A DNA stretch of 64,000 nucleotides from Methylocystis echinoides (GCF_027923385.1 NZ_BSEC01000001.1:3074001-3138000); one strand, 5' to 3'. Counted from the stretch's first letter, positions 17,708 through 27,360 are shown. Made by a program: numbers and translations. Notes: generated by a model not told the origin, from the sequence alone.

Positions 17708-18943
17708 TTGGGTCAAGAAAACACAGAGGCGCCGCGCATCGCCGTCCCGCCGCTGTCGCGCAAGAATATCCGCGCGCGCCGCGCCTTTCTGCTCAAGGCG
17801 CTCGCGGTGGGCGTCGCGGTCGGCGTGCTGGCCGCGGCCTTTCGCTGGCTCACCTATGACCGCGACTGGGTGACGACCGACAACGCCTTCGTCACCGGGA
17901 ACATCATCCCGGTGCAGGCCGACGCCACCGGCGTCGTCGCGCGCGTGTTCGCCGAGGAAACGCAGCTCGTCAAAAAGGGCGAGGTGCTGATCCAGCTCGA
18001 TACGCAGCGCGCCCGCGCCGCGCTCGGACAGGCGGAGGCGGAACTCGGGCGCGCGGTGCGCAACGTCGGCGCGCTCTATGCGAACCGGCGTCAGGTCTGC
18101 CAGAAGATCACCGCGCGCGCCGCCGTCCGCGAGCGCACGCGCCACGATCTCGCGCGCTACAAGAAAGCGGCGACAAGCGGCGCCGCATCGGGCCAGCTCC
18201 TGCAAAACACCGAGGATACGCTCATTGCGCAGGAGGCTGATCTGCGCGAGGCGCGCGCCGAATATCAGGCGATCGAGGCGCGCGTCGGCGGCGTGACGCC
18301 AACGACGCATCCCGACGTCGAGGCGGCGCGGGCGCGCTTCAACGACGCCTACATCGAATATCTGCGTCAGAGCATTCGCGCGCCGGTGACGGGCTATGTC
18401 GCCAAGCGTCGCGTGCAGGTCGGCCAGCGCGTGCGCCCCGGCGACCAGATCATGAATCTCGTGCCGCTCGATCACCTCTGGGTGGAGGCGAATCTGTGGG
18501 AAAACCGCATGGAGCGCATTCGCCCCGGCCAGCCCGCGATCATCAAGGTCGATCTCTACGGGTCGAGCGAATTGTTCCACGGAACGGTCGAGGGACTGGT
18601 GCCGGGCTCCGGCAGCGTCTTCGCGACGCTGCCCCCGGACAATGCGACGGGCAATTTCATCCGCATCGTGCAGCGCGTGCCGGTGCGCATCGCCATTGAT
18701 CCGGAAGAGCTGAAGACAACGCCGCTGCGTCCGGGTCTCTCGACCGTGACGTCGATCAATGTCAGCGCCGAACCCAAGCCGATGAACGATTCCATCGTGA
18801 AGACGTCGACGGGCGAATATGTCAGCGACGTTTTCGACAAGGATCTCGCCGAGGCGCGCGCAAAGGCCGACAAGATCGTGAAGGACAATCTCGTCGCCAC
18901 GCCGGACGGCGGCGATTCCTGCTCCGCCCTGACGCAGCCCTGA
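17708..18943 (+). CDS. HlyD/EmrA-type membrane fusion protein
   Basis: Periplasmic adaptor of 411 residues with one N-terminal membrane anchor (FLLKALAVGVAVGVLAAAF, about residues 25-45), a biotinyl-lipoyl-like half (TDNAFVTGNIIPVQAD, VLIQLDTQRARAALGQAEAE), a coiled-coil hairpin (about 95-200), the second lipoyl half (IRAPVTGYVAKRRVQVGQ) and a beta-barrel (LVPLDHLWVEANLWENRM). This order is that of EmrA. The start is TTG 17708, supported by GGAGGAGG about 9 bases upstream and by the lack of any in-frame ATG before the anchor. It completes the three-part efflux operon. Confidence 0.92.
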   Translation: MGQENTEAPRIAVPPLSRKNIRARRAFLLKALAVGVAVGVLAAAFRWLTYDRDWVTTDNAFVTGNIIPVQADATGVVARVFAEETQLVKKGEVLIQLDTQRARAALGQAEAELGRAVRNVGALYANRRQVCQKITARAAVRERTRHDLARYKKAATSGAASGQLLQNTEDTLIAQEADLREARAEYQAIEARVGGVTPTTHPDVEAARARFNDAYIEYLRQSIRAPVTGYVAKRRVQVGQRVRPGDQIMNLVPLDHLWVEANLWENRMERIRPGQPAIIKVDLYGSSELFHGTVEGLVPGSGSVFATLPPDNATGNFIRIVQRVPVRIAIDPEELKTTPLRPGLSTVTSINVSAEPKPMNDSIVKTSTGEYVSDVFDKDLAEARAKADKIVKDNLVATPDGGDSCSALTQP

Positions 18944-18955
18944 GCCCCAACCCTC

Positions 18956-18991
18956 CGCCGGCCTTGCGCGCGACGCGACGCGAGGCCGGCG
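18956..18991 (+). terminator. Hairpin after efflux operon
   Basis: CGCCGGCCT (18956-18964) pairs perfectly with AGGCCGGCG (18983-18991) across an 18-base loop, 12 bases after the operon's last stop. There is no T run, so it may be a transcript-stabilising or Rho-assisted end rather than an intrinsic terminator. Confidence 0.45.
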
Positions 18992-19069
18992 ATGATGCGG
19001 CGTGCGCGCGCGCACATCTTTCCGCCGTGGCCTCTCCTAGAGTCAGCCAGTCAAATCGAGGAGAGGGCC

Positions 19070-19171
19070 ATGCGTAAATTCGATGTGCAGGCAGAGATTG
19101 CGACAATCATGGCGTTCGGCCTCATCGCCGGCTGCTGGGGTTTCCTGATCGCGCTTCCGATGCTTCCCTGA
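19070..19171 (+). CDS. Very small predicted membrane protein (33 aa)
   Basis: A 33-codon frame, MRKFDVQAEIATIMAFG..., ending in a single hydrophobic helix (TIMAFGLIAGCWGFLIALPM) and stopping at TGA 19171. GAGGAGAGG lies about 4-12 bases upstream, one of the best ribosome sites in the window. Size and layout (short charged N-terminus, one membrane span) fit the small inner-membrane proteins often missed by gene callers. It stands alone between the efflux operon and recN. Function unknown. Confidence 0.5.
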   Translation: MRKFDVQAEIATIMAFGLIAGCWGFLIALPMLP

Positions 19172-19287
19172 TCCCAAAACAACAGGCGTCACCGCGGGGA
19201 GCGGCGGCCGCACGCTTGCGTCGCGCCGCCGCAATGAATGACGCGACCCATGCGCGGACCCTTGCGCGGACCCTTGCGCGATTGTCT

Positions 19288-20964
19288 CTACCCCGTCCCT
19301 TCCAGCAGCCGCATCGCGGCCGCGCGGGCTTCGTCGGTGATCGCGGCGCCGGAGAGCATGCGCGCGATTTCCTCGCGGCGCTCCGCGTCGGCCAGAACGG
19401 CGACGCGAGTCGAGACGCGTTTGTCCTTGCCCTTTGTCGACGCGCCCTTGCTGATGCGCAAATGACGGCTCGCGCGCGCCGCGACCTGCGGGGCGTGCGT
19501 CACCGCGAGCACCTGCGCCCGCTTTGCCAGTCGCGCGAGACGCTGGCCGATGGCGTCCGCCACGGCGCCGCCGACGCCCGTGTCGATCTCGTCGAACACC
19601 AGCGTCGAGGTTGAGTCGCGATCCGCCAGCACGACCTTCAGCGCCAGCATGAAGCGCGCAAGCTCGCCGCCTGACGCAACCTTCGTCAGCGGCCCGGGGC
19701 GCGAGCCGGGATTGGTCTGCACCCAGAATTCAACGCGGTCGATCCCCTCCGACCCGCCGTTCTCCGGATCGCTCTCTACCTGCGTCGAGAAATGCGCGCC
19801 GTCGAGCTTGAGCGGTTTCAATTCCGCATCGACCAGCGCGTCGAGTTTCCTGGCCGCCTTTCGGCGCGCGGCGGAGAGCGCGCGGGCGGCTTCGTCATAG
19901 GCGTCCTTCGCGGCCGCAAGCGCCTTGCCGAGCTTGACCAGCCGCGCTTCCGAGGCGTCCAGCGCGGCAAGATCGTCCGTGAATTTCTGCGCGAGCTTCT
20001 CCAGCTCCGAAACCGCGACCTGATATTTTCGCGCGGCGCCGCGCAGCGCGAAGAGCCGCTCCTCGACCCGCTCGAGCTCCGCCGGATCGAAGCGCGTCTC
20101 GGCGAGCGCCTGCTCCAGAGCCTGCTCGGCGAAACCCAGCGCGTCGACGGCCAGCGCCAGCGCGCGGGCGGGCGGCTCGAGAATGGCTTGCGCCTGCGGC
20201 AGACGACGCTCCAGCCGCCGTGCGACCTGGGCGATTTCCGAGGCCGGCGCGCGATCGTCGGCGAAGGCCGACAGCGCGTCGCGAATGTCGGTCGCGACCT
20301 TTTCGGCGCGCTGCATGAACAGGCGGCGTTCGGCCAGCGCCTCTTCCTCGCCCGCCTGCGGCGCCAGCTTCGTCAGCTCGTCGTGCGCGTGGCGCAGATA
20401 ATCGGCTTCCGCCCGCGCCTTCGCGATGCGCGCTTCCTCCTCGGCGAGGGCGCGCCGCGCCGCCTGCCAGGCGGAATGTCTGGCGCGCACCTCATTGGCC
20501 TGCCCCGTGAGCCCGCCATGGGCGTCGACCAGCGCCCGATGGACGCCGGGATCGACCAGCGCGCGATCGTCGTGCTGGCAATGGATTTCGACGAGTTCGG
20601 CTCCGATGGCGCGCAGGGCCTGCGCCGTCGCGGGCTGATCGTTGACGAAGGCGCGGGTGCGCCCATCGCTCGTCTGAACGCGGCGCAGCACCAGTTCGTC
20701 CTCGCTCGCAAGACCGAATTCGCGGGCAGCCAGATGCGCGGGATGGTCGGCCGGCAGATCAAACACCGCCGTCACCTGCCCCTGCTCGCAGCCCGCGCGC
20801 ACCAGCGACGCGTCGCCGCGCCCGCCGAGCGCCAGCATGAACGCGTCGAGCAGGATCGACTTGCCGGCGCCGGTCTCGCCGGTGAGCGTCGTCAGCCCCT
20901 GCCCGAAGTCGAGATCGAGCGCGTCGATGAGCACGATGTCGCGGATGGACAGACGGACGAGCAT
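19288..20964 (-). CDS. recN: DNA repair protein RecN
   Basis: SMC-like ATPase of 558 residues that helps repair double-strand breaks. N-terminal Walker A at about residues 29-36 (GETGAGKSILLDAF), a central coiled coil interrupted by a loop (about 160-365), then the ABC signature region (VASGGELARFMLALK), Walker B (TLVFDEIDTGVGG) and the C-terminal THAPQVAARA. ATG 20964 begins MLVRLSIRDIVLID, the normal RecN start. No GTTC-N7-GTTC-type LexA site was seen upstream. In alphaproteobacteria recN commonly follows lpxC-bamD, as here, although an esterase gene on the other strand is interposed. Confidence 0.96.
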   Translation of the reverse strand: MLVRLSIRDIVLIDALDLDFGQGLTTLTGETGAGKSILLDAFMLALGGRGDASLVRAGCEQGQVTAVFDLPADHPAHLAAREFGLASEDELVLRRVQTSDGRTRAFVNDQPATAQALRAIGAELVEIHCQHDDRALVDPGVHRALVDAHGGLTGQANEVRARHSAWQAARRALAEEEARIAKARAEADYLRHAHDELTKLAPQAGEEEALAERRLFMQRAEKVATDIRDALSAFADDRAPASEIAQVARRLERRLPQAQAILEPPARALALAVDALGFAEQALEQALAETRFDPAELERVEERLFALRGAARKYQVAVSELEKLAQKFTDDLAALDASEARLVKLGKALAAAKDAYDEAARALSAARRKAARKLDALVDAELKPLKLDGAHFSTQVESDPENGGSEGIDRVEFWVQTNPGSRPGPLTKVASGGELARFMLALKVVLADRDSTSTLVFDEIDTGVGGAVADAIGQRLARLAKRAQVLAVTHAPQVAARASRHLRISKGASTKGKDKRVSTRVAVLADAERREEIARMLSGAAITDEARAAAMRLLEGTG

Positions 20965-21073
20965 GACGCTTTCGACTCTATCGCTTCCTGGCGCGCGCCG
21001 CATGCAACGGAGTTGCCGCCGGCGCCGTTATCCTGTGGACGGCGCAACGATTCGCCGCAGCCCGGAGGTTGGC

Positions 21074-21973
21074 ATGGCGGAAGATGAAATCAATGAGATT
21101 CGCGCGCTTCTCGCCGCGCGGCCGCGTCCCGTCGGCTGGGCGGAGCGCCGGGCGCGCATCGAGGAGGTCGGCGCCGCCTCGCCCACCGCGCCCGACATTG
21201 CGCTCACCCCGATCGAGATCGGCGGCGTTTCCGCCGAATGGTCGCAGGCCCCGGCCGCCGACCCTGCCCGCGTGCTGCTGTTTTTCCACGGGGGCGGCTA
21301 TTGTTCGGGCTCGATCCTCAGTCATCGCCGCATGGCGACGGAGGCCGGGCGGGCCGCCGGGGCGCGAACGCTCGCCGTCGCCTATCGGCTCGCCCCCGAG
21401 CACCCCTTCCCGGCCGCCTATGACGACGCTCTCGCCGCCTGGAACTTTCTGCGCGCGCAGGGAATCGCGGCGAAACGCATCGCCGTCGGGGGCGACAGCG
21501 CCGGCGGCGGGCTCTCGCTCGGCCTCGCCATGCGGCTGCGGGACGCCGGCGAAGAGGGTCCCGCCTGTCTGTGGCTGTGCTCGCCCTGGACCGACCTCAC
21601 CCTGTCCGGCGAAACGCTCGTCACCAAGGACACGGTCGATCCGCTGATCCACAGAGCCTATCTCGACGAGCTTGCGGCCGCTTATCTGCCCCCGGCCATG
21701 GACCGCCGGGACCCGCGCGTTTCGCCCCTCTTCGGCAATCTGGCGGACCTGCCGCCGATGTTGATTCAGGTGGGCTCCGACGAGACGCTGCTTGCGGATT
21801 CGACGCGCCTCCCCGCCGCGGCAGGCGCGGCCGACGTTGCGGTCACGCTCGAGACATGGCCAAAAATGATCCACGCCTTCCCGCTCTGGAACGCGCGGCT
21901 GGCCAAGGGCCGCCGCGCGCTGGCGCATGCCGGCCGGTTCATCCAGTCGAGAACGACGAAGCCGCTCGCTTAG
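21074..21973 (+). CDS. Alpha/beta hydrolase, HSL-like esterase
   Basis: A 299-residue cytoplasmic esterase of the hormone-sensitive-lipase group. It shows the oxyanion-hole motif HGGGYCSGS, the nucleophile elbow GGDSAGGGLS, an acid residue in GSDETLLADS and the catalytic His in PKMIHAFPLWN. The ATG has GGAGG about 5 bases upstream and is divergent from recN across 109 bases. Its stop overlaps the bamD stop by a few bases (convergent). It breaks the usual bamD-recN adjacency. The substrate cannot be told from sequence; short acyl esters are the family norm. Confidence 0.9.
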   Translation: MAEDEINEIRALLAARPRPVGWAERRARIEEVGAASPTAPDIALTPIEIGGVSAEWSQAPAADPARVLLFFHGGGYCSGSILSHRRMATEAGRAAGARTLAVAYRLAPEHPFPAAYDDALAAWNFLRAQGIAAKRIAVGGDSAGGGLSLGLAMRLRDAGEEGPACLWLCSPWTDLTLSGETLVTKDTVDPLIHRAYLDELAAAYLPPAMDRRDPRVSPLFGNLADLPPMLIQVGSDETLLADSTRLPAAAGAADVAVTLETWPKMIHAFPLWNARLAKGRRALAHAGRFIQSRTTKPLA

Positions 21974-22863
21974 ATCGCGTGCAGCGTCTTGCCGATCTTG
22001 GACAGCCAGGAGTCGGTGTATTCGTGCGGCGCGAGACCATCGCTCTTCAACAGCGCGACGGCGTCTTTGTACCACTGGGAGTCGGGGTAATTATGCCCGA
22101 GGATCGCCGCAGCGGTCTGCGCCTCATTGGTGACGCCCATCGCGAGATAGGCTTCCGTGAGACGGTAGAGCGCCTCTTCCGTGTGGCGTGTCGTCTGATA
22201 TTTGCCGAGCACGTCGTGGAAGCGGTTGATCGCCGCCGGATAATTCTTGCGCGTCAGATAGAAGCGTCCGACCTGCATTTCCTTGGCCGCGAGCTGATCG
22301 CGCGCGACGCTCATCTTGTAGCGCGCATCGGCCACATATTCCGATTTGGGGAATTTGACGGTCAGCTCCTGGAAAATGGCGAGCGCCTTCTCCGCGGAGG
22401 TCTGATCGCGCATCACGTCGGGGACCTGATTATAATAGGACATGCCGGCGAGATAATAGACATAGGGCGTGTCCGATGAATTCGGATAAAGCCCGATGTA
22501 GCGCTGCGCCGTCTGCACCGCGTCGTCATAGGCGGGCTTCTCATATTGCGCGAAAAGCGTCATGAGCAGGCCCTTGCGGGCCCATTCCGACGCCGGATAG
22601 GTCTTCTCGAGGTCGGTGAACTTTTTCGCCGCGCCCTCGTAATCCCGCGCCTTGAGCTTCGCCAGACCCTGATTGTAGAGCGTGTCGGCAGGAATGTCCG
22701 GGGTGATCTCGGTCTTGTATTTCTCGCCGCCGCCGCCGAACAGACCAAAGCCGCTCGTGATCGAATCCATGATATCGGCGCGCGCCGGGGCCGCAGAAAG
22801 CGCCAGCGCGGCGACCGCGACCATCAGGCCGGACGAGCGGAATGAAGCAGCGAAAATCGGCAT
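21970..22863 (-). CDS. bamD: Outer-membrane assembly factor BamD, apparently without a lipid anchor
   Basis: TPR-like component of the BAM complex that inserts beta-barrel proteins. The 297-residue product has successive TPR units (TLYNQGLAKLKARDYEGAAK, WARKGLLMTLFAQYEKPAYD, YYLAGMSYYNQV, YPAAINRFHDVL) and sits next to lpxC as in other alphaproteobacteria. The N-terminus is a signal peptide (SSGLMVAVAALALSAAPARA), but no cysteine follows it, nor anywhere in the protein, so the usual lipobox is missing. ATG 22863 is the only sensible start; no lipobox appears further upstream in frame. Either the anchor was lost or attachment relies on other Bam proteins. Confidence 0.9.
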   Translation of the reverse strand: MPIFAASFRSSGLMVAVAALALSAAPARADIMDSITSGFGLFGGGGEKYKTEITPDIPADTLYNQGLAKLKARDYEGAAKKFTDLEKTYPASEWARKGLLMTLFAQYEKPAYDDAVQTAQRYIGLYPNSSDTPYVYYLAGMSYYNQVPDVMRDQTSAEKALAIFQELTVKFPKSEYVADARYKMSVARDQLAAKEMQVGRFYLTRKNYPAAINRFHDVLGKYQTTRHTEEALYRLTEAYLAMGVTNEAQTAAAILGHNYPDSQWYKDAVALLKSDGLAPHEYTDSWLSKIGKTLHAI

Positions 22864-23036
22864 TGAAGCGTCCCTTGCGGCGATGAGCCGCGACTTACGC
22901 CGCGCTCCCGGTCGCCCTCTTAACCTAATCCGCCCGTCCCCGCCACTCGCGGGGCTCAAAGCGCCCGCGTCATCGCAGCGCGGCGGCGCGCGGCGATGGA
23001 GAATGGCGTGTAAAAAAGGCCTCTCTTCTGGCGAGA

Positions 23037-24005
23037 TTATGGCGAGGGATGACGCGCCGGCGCCTCGGCGACGCTCGCGGCCTCCCGCCACGTCAGGGCC
23101 CCCTCGCGCGCCGCCGCTTCGAGCAGCGCCATGTTGAGCGCATGCCCGCCCCTGTAGGAGCGGAAGGCGCCGACGAGCGGCGCGCCGGCAAGGGCGAGAT
23201 CACCAACCACGTCCAGCATCTTGTGCCGCACGCATTCGTCCGCGAAACGCAGGCCCTGCGGGTTCAGGACAGTCTCGCCGTCGAGCACTACGGTGTTGTC
23301 GAGCGAGGCGCCCAGCGCGAGCCCCTCCCGCCACAGGCGCTCCGCGTCGCGCAGGAAGCCGAAGCTTCGGGCGCGGGCGAGCTCGGTCCGGAAATGATCG
23401 GGCGTGAGCGTAAGGGCGCGGCGCTGACGACCGATCAGCCCCTCGAAGGCGATTTCAACGTCGAGGCTCAGGCCGCTGTCGGCGGGCGCCAGCTCCGCCC
23501 AGCCCGCGCCATGCGAGACACGCACCGCATGAACGACCTGCAACAGGGCGCGCGGCGCCGGGAGATCGACGACGCCGGCCTCGTCGATGGCGGCGACGAA
23601 GGCCTGCGCCGAGCCGTCCATGGCCGGCACTTCGTCGCCCTCGACCAGAACCAGCGCATTGTCGACGCCAAGCCCCGACAGGGCCGCGAGCAGATGCTCG
23701 ACCGTCGACACGCTGGCCGCGCCGACCGAGAGGCGGGTGCGCAACTGGGTGGCGTCGACGACGCGCCAGTCGGCGCGCAATTCGGCGCCGCCGAGGCTGA
23801 AAACGATGCCCGAATGCGGCGCGGCGGGCGCGAGCGTCACGCGCGACTCCCTGTCGCCATGCACGCCGCGACCCGAGAGCGTGACGGCGCGCGCCAGCGT
23901 GGTCTGCGCGGCGCGCGCAGCGGTCACGGAGCGTCTAAGCTTCGAGCGAATGGGCGAATCCTCCCGCGCGGGACCGGCTTGGCCGTTCGGATGGAGATTA
24001 CCCAT
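23037..24005 (-). CDS. lpxC: UDP-3-O-acyl-N-acetylglucosamine deacetylase
   Basis: Zinc enzyme for the committed step of lipid A synthesis. The 322-residue product carries the metal ligands H104 (TVEHLLAALSGLG), H261 and D265 (RHKMLDVVGDL) and the catalytic H288 (SYRGGHALNMALL). Length is slightly above the family norm because of a 30-residue N-terminal extension before QTTLARAVTLSGRG; the true start could be further in. It follows ftsZ as in most proteobacteria, but a terminator lies between them, so it probably has its own promoter in the roughly 120-base gap. Confidence 0.96.
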   Translation of the reverse strand: MGNLHPNGQAGPAREDSPIRSKLRRSVTAARAAQTTLARAVTLSGRGVHGDRESRVTLAPAAPHSGIVFSLGGAELRADWRVVDATQLRTRLSVGAASVSTVEHLLAALSGLGVDNALVLVEGDEVPAMDGSAQAFVAAIDEAGVVDLPAPRALLQVVHAVRVSHGAGWAELAPADSGLSLDVEIAFEGLIGRQRRALTLTPDHFRTELARARSFGFLRDAERLWREGLALGASLDNTVVLDGETVLNPQGLRFADECVRHKMLDVVGDLALAGAPLVGAFRSYRGGHALNMALLEAAAREGALTWREAASVAEAPARHPSP

Positions 24006-24125
24006 TCGGCCGGCCCGGCTCCAGTAACGCTTTCTTACAGATTATTACAGACGGCCAAAGCCTTTTGCGTTCAGGATTTTATGAGACTTCCCGGCGCAGG
24101 TGACGTTCCCGCCGGCGGCCGCGTC

Positions 24126-24154
24126 AAAAAATGAAGGCCCGCACGAGGCGGGCC
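24126..24154 (-). terminator. Rho-independent terminator after ftsZ
   Basis: On the minus strand a 7-bp stem (GGCCCGC/GCGGGCC, 24136-24154, loop of five) is followed by TTCA and a run of six T (24131-24126). It lies between the ftsZ stop at 24180 and the lpxC start at 24005, ending the dcw transcript. Confidence 0.85.
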
Positions 24155-24179
24155 GTCATCTCTCGCTTGACCTTACGCC

Positions 24180-25895
24180 TCAGTGGTTAGACTGGCGGCG
24201 CAGGAAGGCCGGGATCTCCAGATGATCCTCCTCGACGGCGCGCGGCTGGGGCGACCGGCGGCCATGGGGGTCGAGCTGTGCATGCGGCGCTTGCGGCGCA
24301 GCCGCCGGGCGCTTGGCATATTCGGAAACCGCCTGCGGCGGCTGCTGCGCCGGCGCGCGCGAGGGCGCCTGCGGCGGCTGGGCCTGCGCCGGCTGCAACC
24401 CGTCTTCCTGACGGCTGGCGCCGAAGGAGGCCAGGCGTTCGAAGATCGACTTGCGGCGCGGGTCCTGCTGCGCGATGTCGCCCCGCTGCTGGCGGATCTG
24501 ATCCTGAACCGGCTTCGGGAAGTCCTCGATCGTCGGCATGCGCGGCGTGCGCGGCATTTCCGGCGGCGGCGGCGCATAGGAGCCGACCGGCTCCGGCATC
24601 GCGCGCGGCGCGGGCTCCGCCATGCGCGGCGTCTCGCCATAGGTCGGACGCGCGGGAACCTGCTCCAGATAGACGCCGTTGGTCGTCATCTGAACCGGCG
24701 CCGCGGGAGCCTGCTCATTGTAATAGGACGGCGCGGGCGCCGCTTCGCGGACGTCCTGCTGCCAGGATTGGGCGGGCGCACGCTCGGGCGCGGCATAGAC
24801 CGGCGCCGTGTCGATCACCGGAATGGCGGCCGGCTGCGACTTGGGCAGCTGCGCCTGCATCTGGGCGCGCATGCGATCGGCGGCCTCGGCCATGCGGGCG
24901 AGGCTCGTCGGATCGTCGGCGGTGATCGCCGCAAGGTCGATGCCGGTGGCGACGACCGAGACGCGGATGACGCCTTCGAGCGAGGAGTCGAAAGTGGCGC
25001 CGAGGATGATGTTGGCGTCCTCGTCGACTTCCTGACGGATGCGGCTCGCCGCCTCGTCGACTTCATAGAGCGTGAGGTCGTGACCGCCGGTGATGGAGAT
25101 CAGCAGGCCGCGCGCGCCCTTCATCGAGACTTCGTCGAGCAGCGGGTTGGCGATGGCGGCTTCGGCCGCGAGATTGGCGCGGCGCTCGCCGGTGGCCTCG
25201 CCCGTGCCCATCATCGCCTTGCCCATGCCGCGCATGATCGAGCGCACGTCGGCGAAGTCGAGATTGATGAGACCTTCCTTCACCATCAGATCGGTGACGG
25301 AGGCGACGCCCGAGTAGAGCACCTGATCGGCCATGGCGAAGGCGTCGGCGAAGGTGGTCTTCTCCGTCGCGATGCGGAACAGGTTCTGGTTCGGGATCAC
25401 GATGAGCGTGTCGACGCACTTCTGAAGCTCGCCAATGCCGGCCTCGGCGATGCGCAGACGACGCTGGCCCTCGAAATGGAAGGGCTTGGTGACGACGCCG
25501 ACGGTGAGAATGCCCATCTCGCGCGCGATCTGCGCGATGACCGGCGCGGCGCCCGTGCCGGTGCCGCCGCCCATGCCGGCGGTGACGAAGCACATATGCG
25601 CGCCCTGGAGCTGTTCACGGATTTCCTCGCGGGCTTCCTCGGCGGCGGCGCGGCCGACTTCCGGCTGCGCGCCGGCGCCCAGACCCTCGGTCACCTGCAG
25701 GCCCATCTGAATGACGCGCTCGGCCGGCGAGGAGGCCAGCGCCTGCGCGTCGGTGTTGGCGACGAGGAAATCGACGCCAGTGAGGCCCGACGAAATCATG
25801 TTGTTGACGGCGTTGCAGCCGCCGCCGCCGACGCCGCACACGGTGATTCGGGGCTTCAATTCCCTCAGTTCGGGGGCTTTCAGATTAATCGTCAT
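24180..25895 (-). CDS. ftsZ: Cell division GTPase FtsZ
   Basis: Tubulin-like GTPase that forms the division ring. The 571-residue product has the nucleotide loop GGGTGTG at residues 109-115, N-terminal [13 protein letters not shown] and the T7-like region [11 protein letters not shown]. Residues about 325-550 are a long Ala/Pro/Gln-rich linker, a feature of alphaproteobacterial FtsZ, and the end ([10 protein letters not shown]) is the conserved peptide that binds FtsA and other partners. The 147-base gap to ftsA is wide for this cluster and probably holds an ftsZ promoter. A strong terminator follows. Confidence 0.98.
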   Translation of the reverse strand: MTINLKAPELRELKPRITVCGVGGGGCNAVNNMISSGLTGVDFLVANTDAQALASSPAERVIQMGLQVTEGLGAGAQPEVGRAAAEEAREEIREQLQGAHMCFVTAGMGGGTGTGAAPVIAQIAREMGILTVGVVTKPFHFEGQRRLRIAEAGIGELQKCVDTLIVIPNQNLFRIATEKTTFADAFAMADQVLYSGVASVTDLMVKEGLINLDFADVRSIMRGMGKAMMGTGEATGERRANLAAEAAIANPLLDEVSMKGARGLLISITGGHDLTLYEVDEAASRIRQEVDEDANIILGATFDSSLEGVIRVSVVATGIDLAAITADDPTSLARMAEAADRMRAQMQAQLPKSQPAAIPVIDTAPVYAAPERAPAQSWQQDVREAAPAPSYYNEQAPAAPVQMTTNGVYLEQVPARPTYGETPRMAEPAPRAMPEPVGSYAPPPPEMPRTPRMPTIEDFPKPVQDQIRQQRGDIAQQDPRRKSIFERLASFGASRQEDGLQPAQAQPPQAPSRAPAQQPPQAVSEYAKRPAAAPQAPHAQLDPHGRRSPQPRAVEEDHLEIPAFLRRQSNH

Positions 25896-26042
25896 TGCAG
25901 GCCTCTCGAAAATTTACACTCGTCGGCGTCGGTTGTTCCAGTCCTTGGACGCGCCGTCGCCGTACGCTTCGTCCTCGGTATTTCTTGCGAGGCCCGGATC
26001 AGGCCGGATGGCCTCAGTTCTTCGAATCACTTGCGTGAAACA

Positions 26043-27356
26043 TTAGAAGCTTTCCTTTAACCATCTCCCAACTCGCCTCATGTAGCCGTCCGTTCCCGTC
26101 GCCGCCCGTTCGCCGCGGCGGGGCTCGAAATATTCGCGCCCCGCGACCTGCGGATAGACCAGCAATCCCGCCGCCGCCGCGAAGGCCGGCGTGCGCGCGG
26201 GATCGGGAAGACCTTCGACGCCCATCGGGCGCCCAACGCGGACCTGGCCGCCCAGAATGCGGCGCGCGGATTCCGCCGCGCCGGTGAGCTGGCTCGCGCC
26301 GCCGGTGAGCACGATGCGGCGGTTCAAGCCGGCCGGATAGCCGGCGCGGCCCAGCCGGTCGCGCAGGAACTCGAATGTCTCCTCGATGCGCGGGCGGATG
26401 ATGCGCACGAGATGCGACTTCGGCGCATGGGCCTTGTGATGGCCATGCTCGCCGACGTGAACGAAGGAAACCGTCTCGCGCTCGTCCGAAGAGGAGGAGA
26501 TCGCCGAGCCGTGGAAGGTCTTGAGGCGCTCGGCGTCGACGAGGCGCGCGTCGAGACCGCGGGCGATGTCCATCGTCACGTGATGGCCGCCGAGCGTCAC
26601 CGCATCGAGATGCACCATTTCGCCGCCGGCGAAAACCGACAGCGAGGTCGAGCCCGCGCCCATGTCGACGACGACGACGCCCATTTCGGCCTCGTCCGGT
26701 TCGAGCACGGAGAGCGCCGCGACATAGGGCGCCGCCGCCACGCCCTCGACGCGCAGATGCGCGCGCTCCACGGCGAGCATCAGATTGCGCGCGGCCGCCT
26801 GATCGCAGGTCGCGACATGGAGATCGACGCCGAGCTCCTCGCCGATCATGTCCTTGGGCTCGCGAATGCCGGCGGTTCCATCGAGCGAGAAGCCCGTGGG
26901 CAGCGAATGCATGGCGACGCGGCCACGATGCAGATGATGCGCGGCGGACGCCTCGAGCACGCAGTGAATGTCGGTTTCCGCGACCTCGCGGCCGCCGATG
27001 GCGCGCTTGGCGGTAAAATGTTCCGAGGCGAGCCGGCCGCCCGACGCCGTGACGATGACGTGGTCGATCTGGATGCCGGCCATGCGCTCGGCGGCGTCGA
27101 CCGTCTGGCGGATGGCGCGCTCGGCTTCGTCCATGTCGATGACGAGCCCGTGCTTCACCCCGAGCGACCGCTGATGGCCGATGCCGAGCACGCGAACGCG
27201 ATGCGAGCGCCAGTCATTGGGCGCGATCTCACGCGCAGGCGTGACGCGCGCGATCAGGCAGGCGATTTTCGACGTGCCGACGTCGAGCGCGGCGAGCGTC
27301 GCGGAGCGACGGGGCGCGAGGGGCTTCAAACGCGGCGGAACAAGCTCGGACTTCAT
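26043..27356 (-). CDS. ftsA: Cell division protein FtsA
   Basis: Actin-like ATPase that tethers FtsZ filaments to the membrane and recruits later division proteins. The 437-residue product has the phosphate-1 motif (ALDVGTSKIACLIARV), phosphate-2 (VVVDMGAGSTSLSVF), the adenosine motif (VLTGGASQLTG) and a C-terminal amphipathic helix (YMRRVGRWLKESF). ATG 27356 lies 4 bases after the ftsQ stop, which decides the start; the frame is open further upstream inside ftsQ. Confidence 0.97.
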   Translation of the reverse strand: MKSELVPPRLKPLAPRRSATLAALDVGTSKIACLIARVTPAREIAPNDWRSHRVRVLGIGHQRSLGVKHGLVIDMDEAERAIRQTVDAAERMAGIQIDHVIVTASGGRLASEHFTAKRAIGGREVAETDIHCVLEASAAHHLHRGRVAMHSLPTGFSLDGTAGIREPKDMIGEELGVDLHVATCDQAAARNLMLAVERAHLRVEGVAAAPYVAALSVLEPDEAEMGVVVVDMGAGSTSLSVFAGGEMVHLDAVTLGGHHVTMDIARGLDARLVDAERLKTFHGSAISSSSDERETVSFVHVGEHGHHKAHAPKSHLVRIIRPRIEETFEFLRDRLGRAGYPAGLNRRIVLTGGASQLTGAAESARRILGGQVRVGRPMGVEGLPDPARTPAFAAAAGLLVYPQVAGREYFEPRRGERAATGTDGYMRRVGRWLKESF

Positions 27357-27360
27357 GACG

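Noticed and set aside
15953..19015. A 1020-codon minus-strand frame over the efflux operon
   Set aside because: It is the mirror of three well-supported genes, has Arg/His/Ala-rich composition, and no domain or ribosome site.
20965..21073. LexA box in front of recN
   Set aside because: I looked for GTTC-N7-GTTC and its reverse in the recN/esterase gap and found none.
24183..26060. A 625-codon plus-strand frame over ftsZ
   Set aside because: Antisense shadow of ftsZ with Arg/Gly/Asp-biased composition and no recognisable fold.
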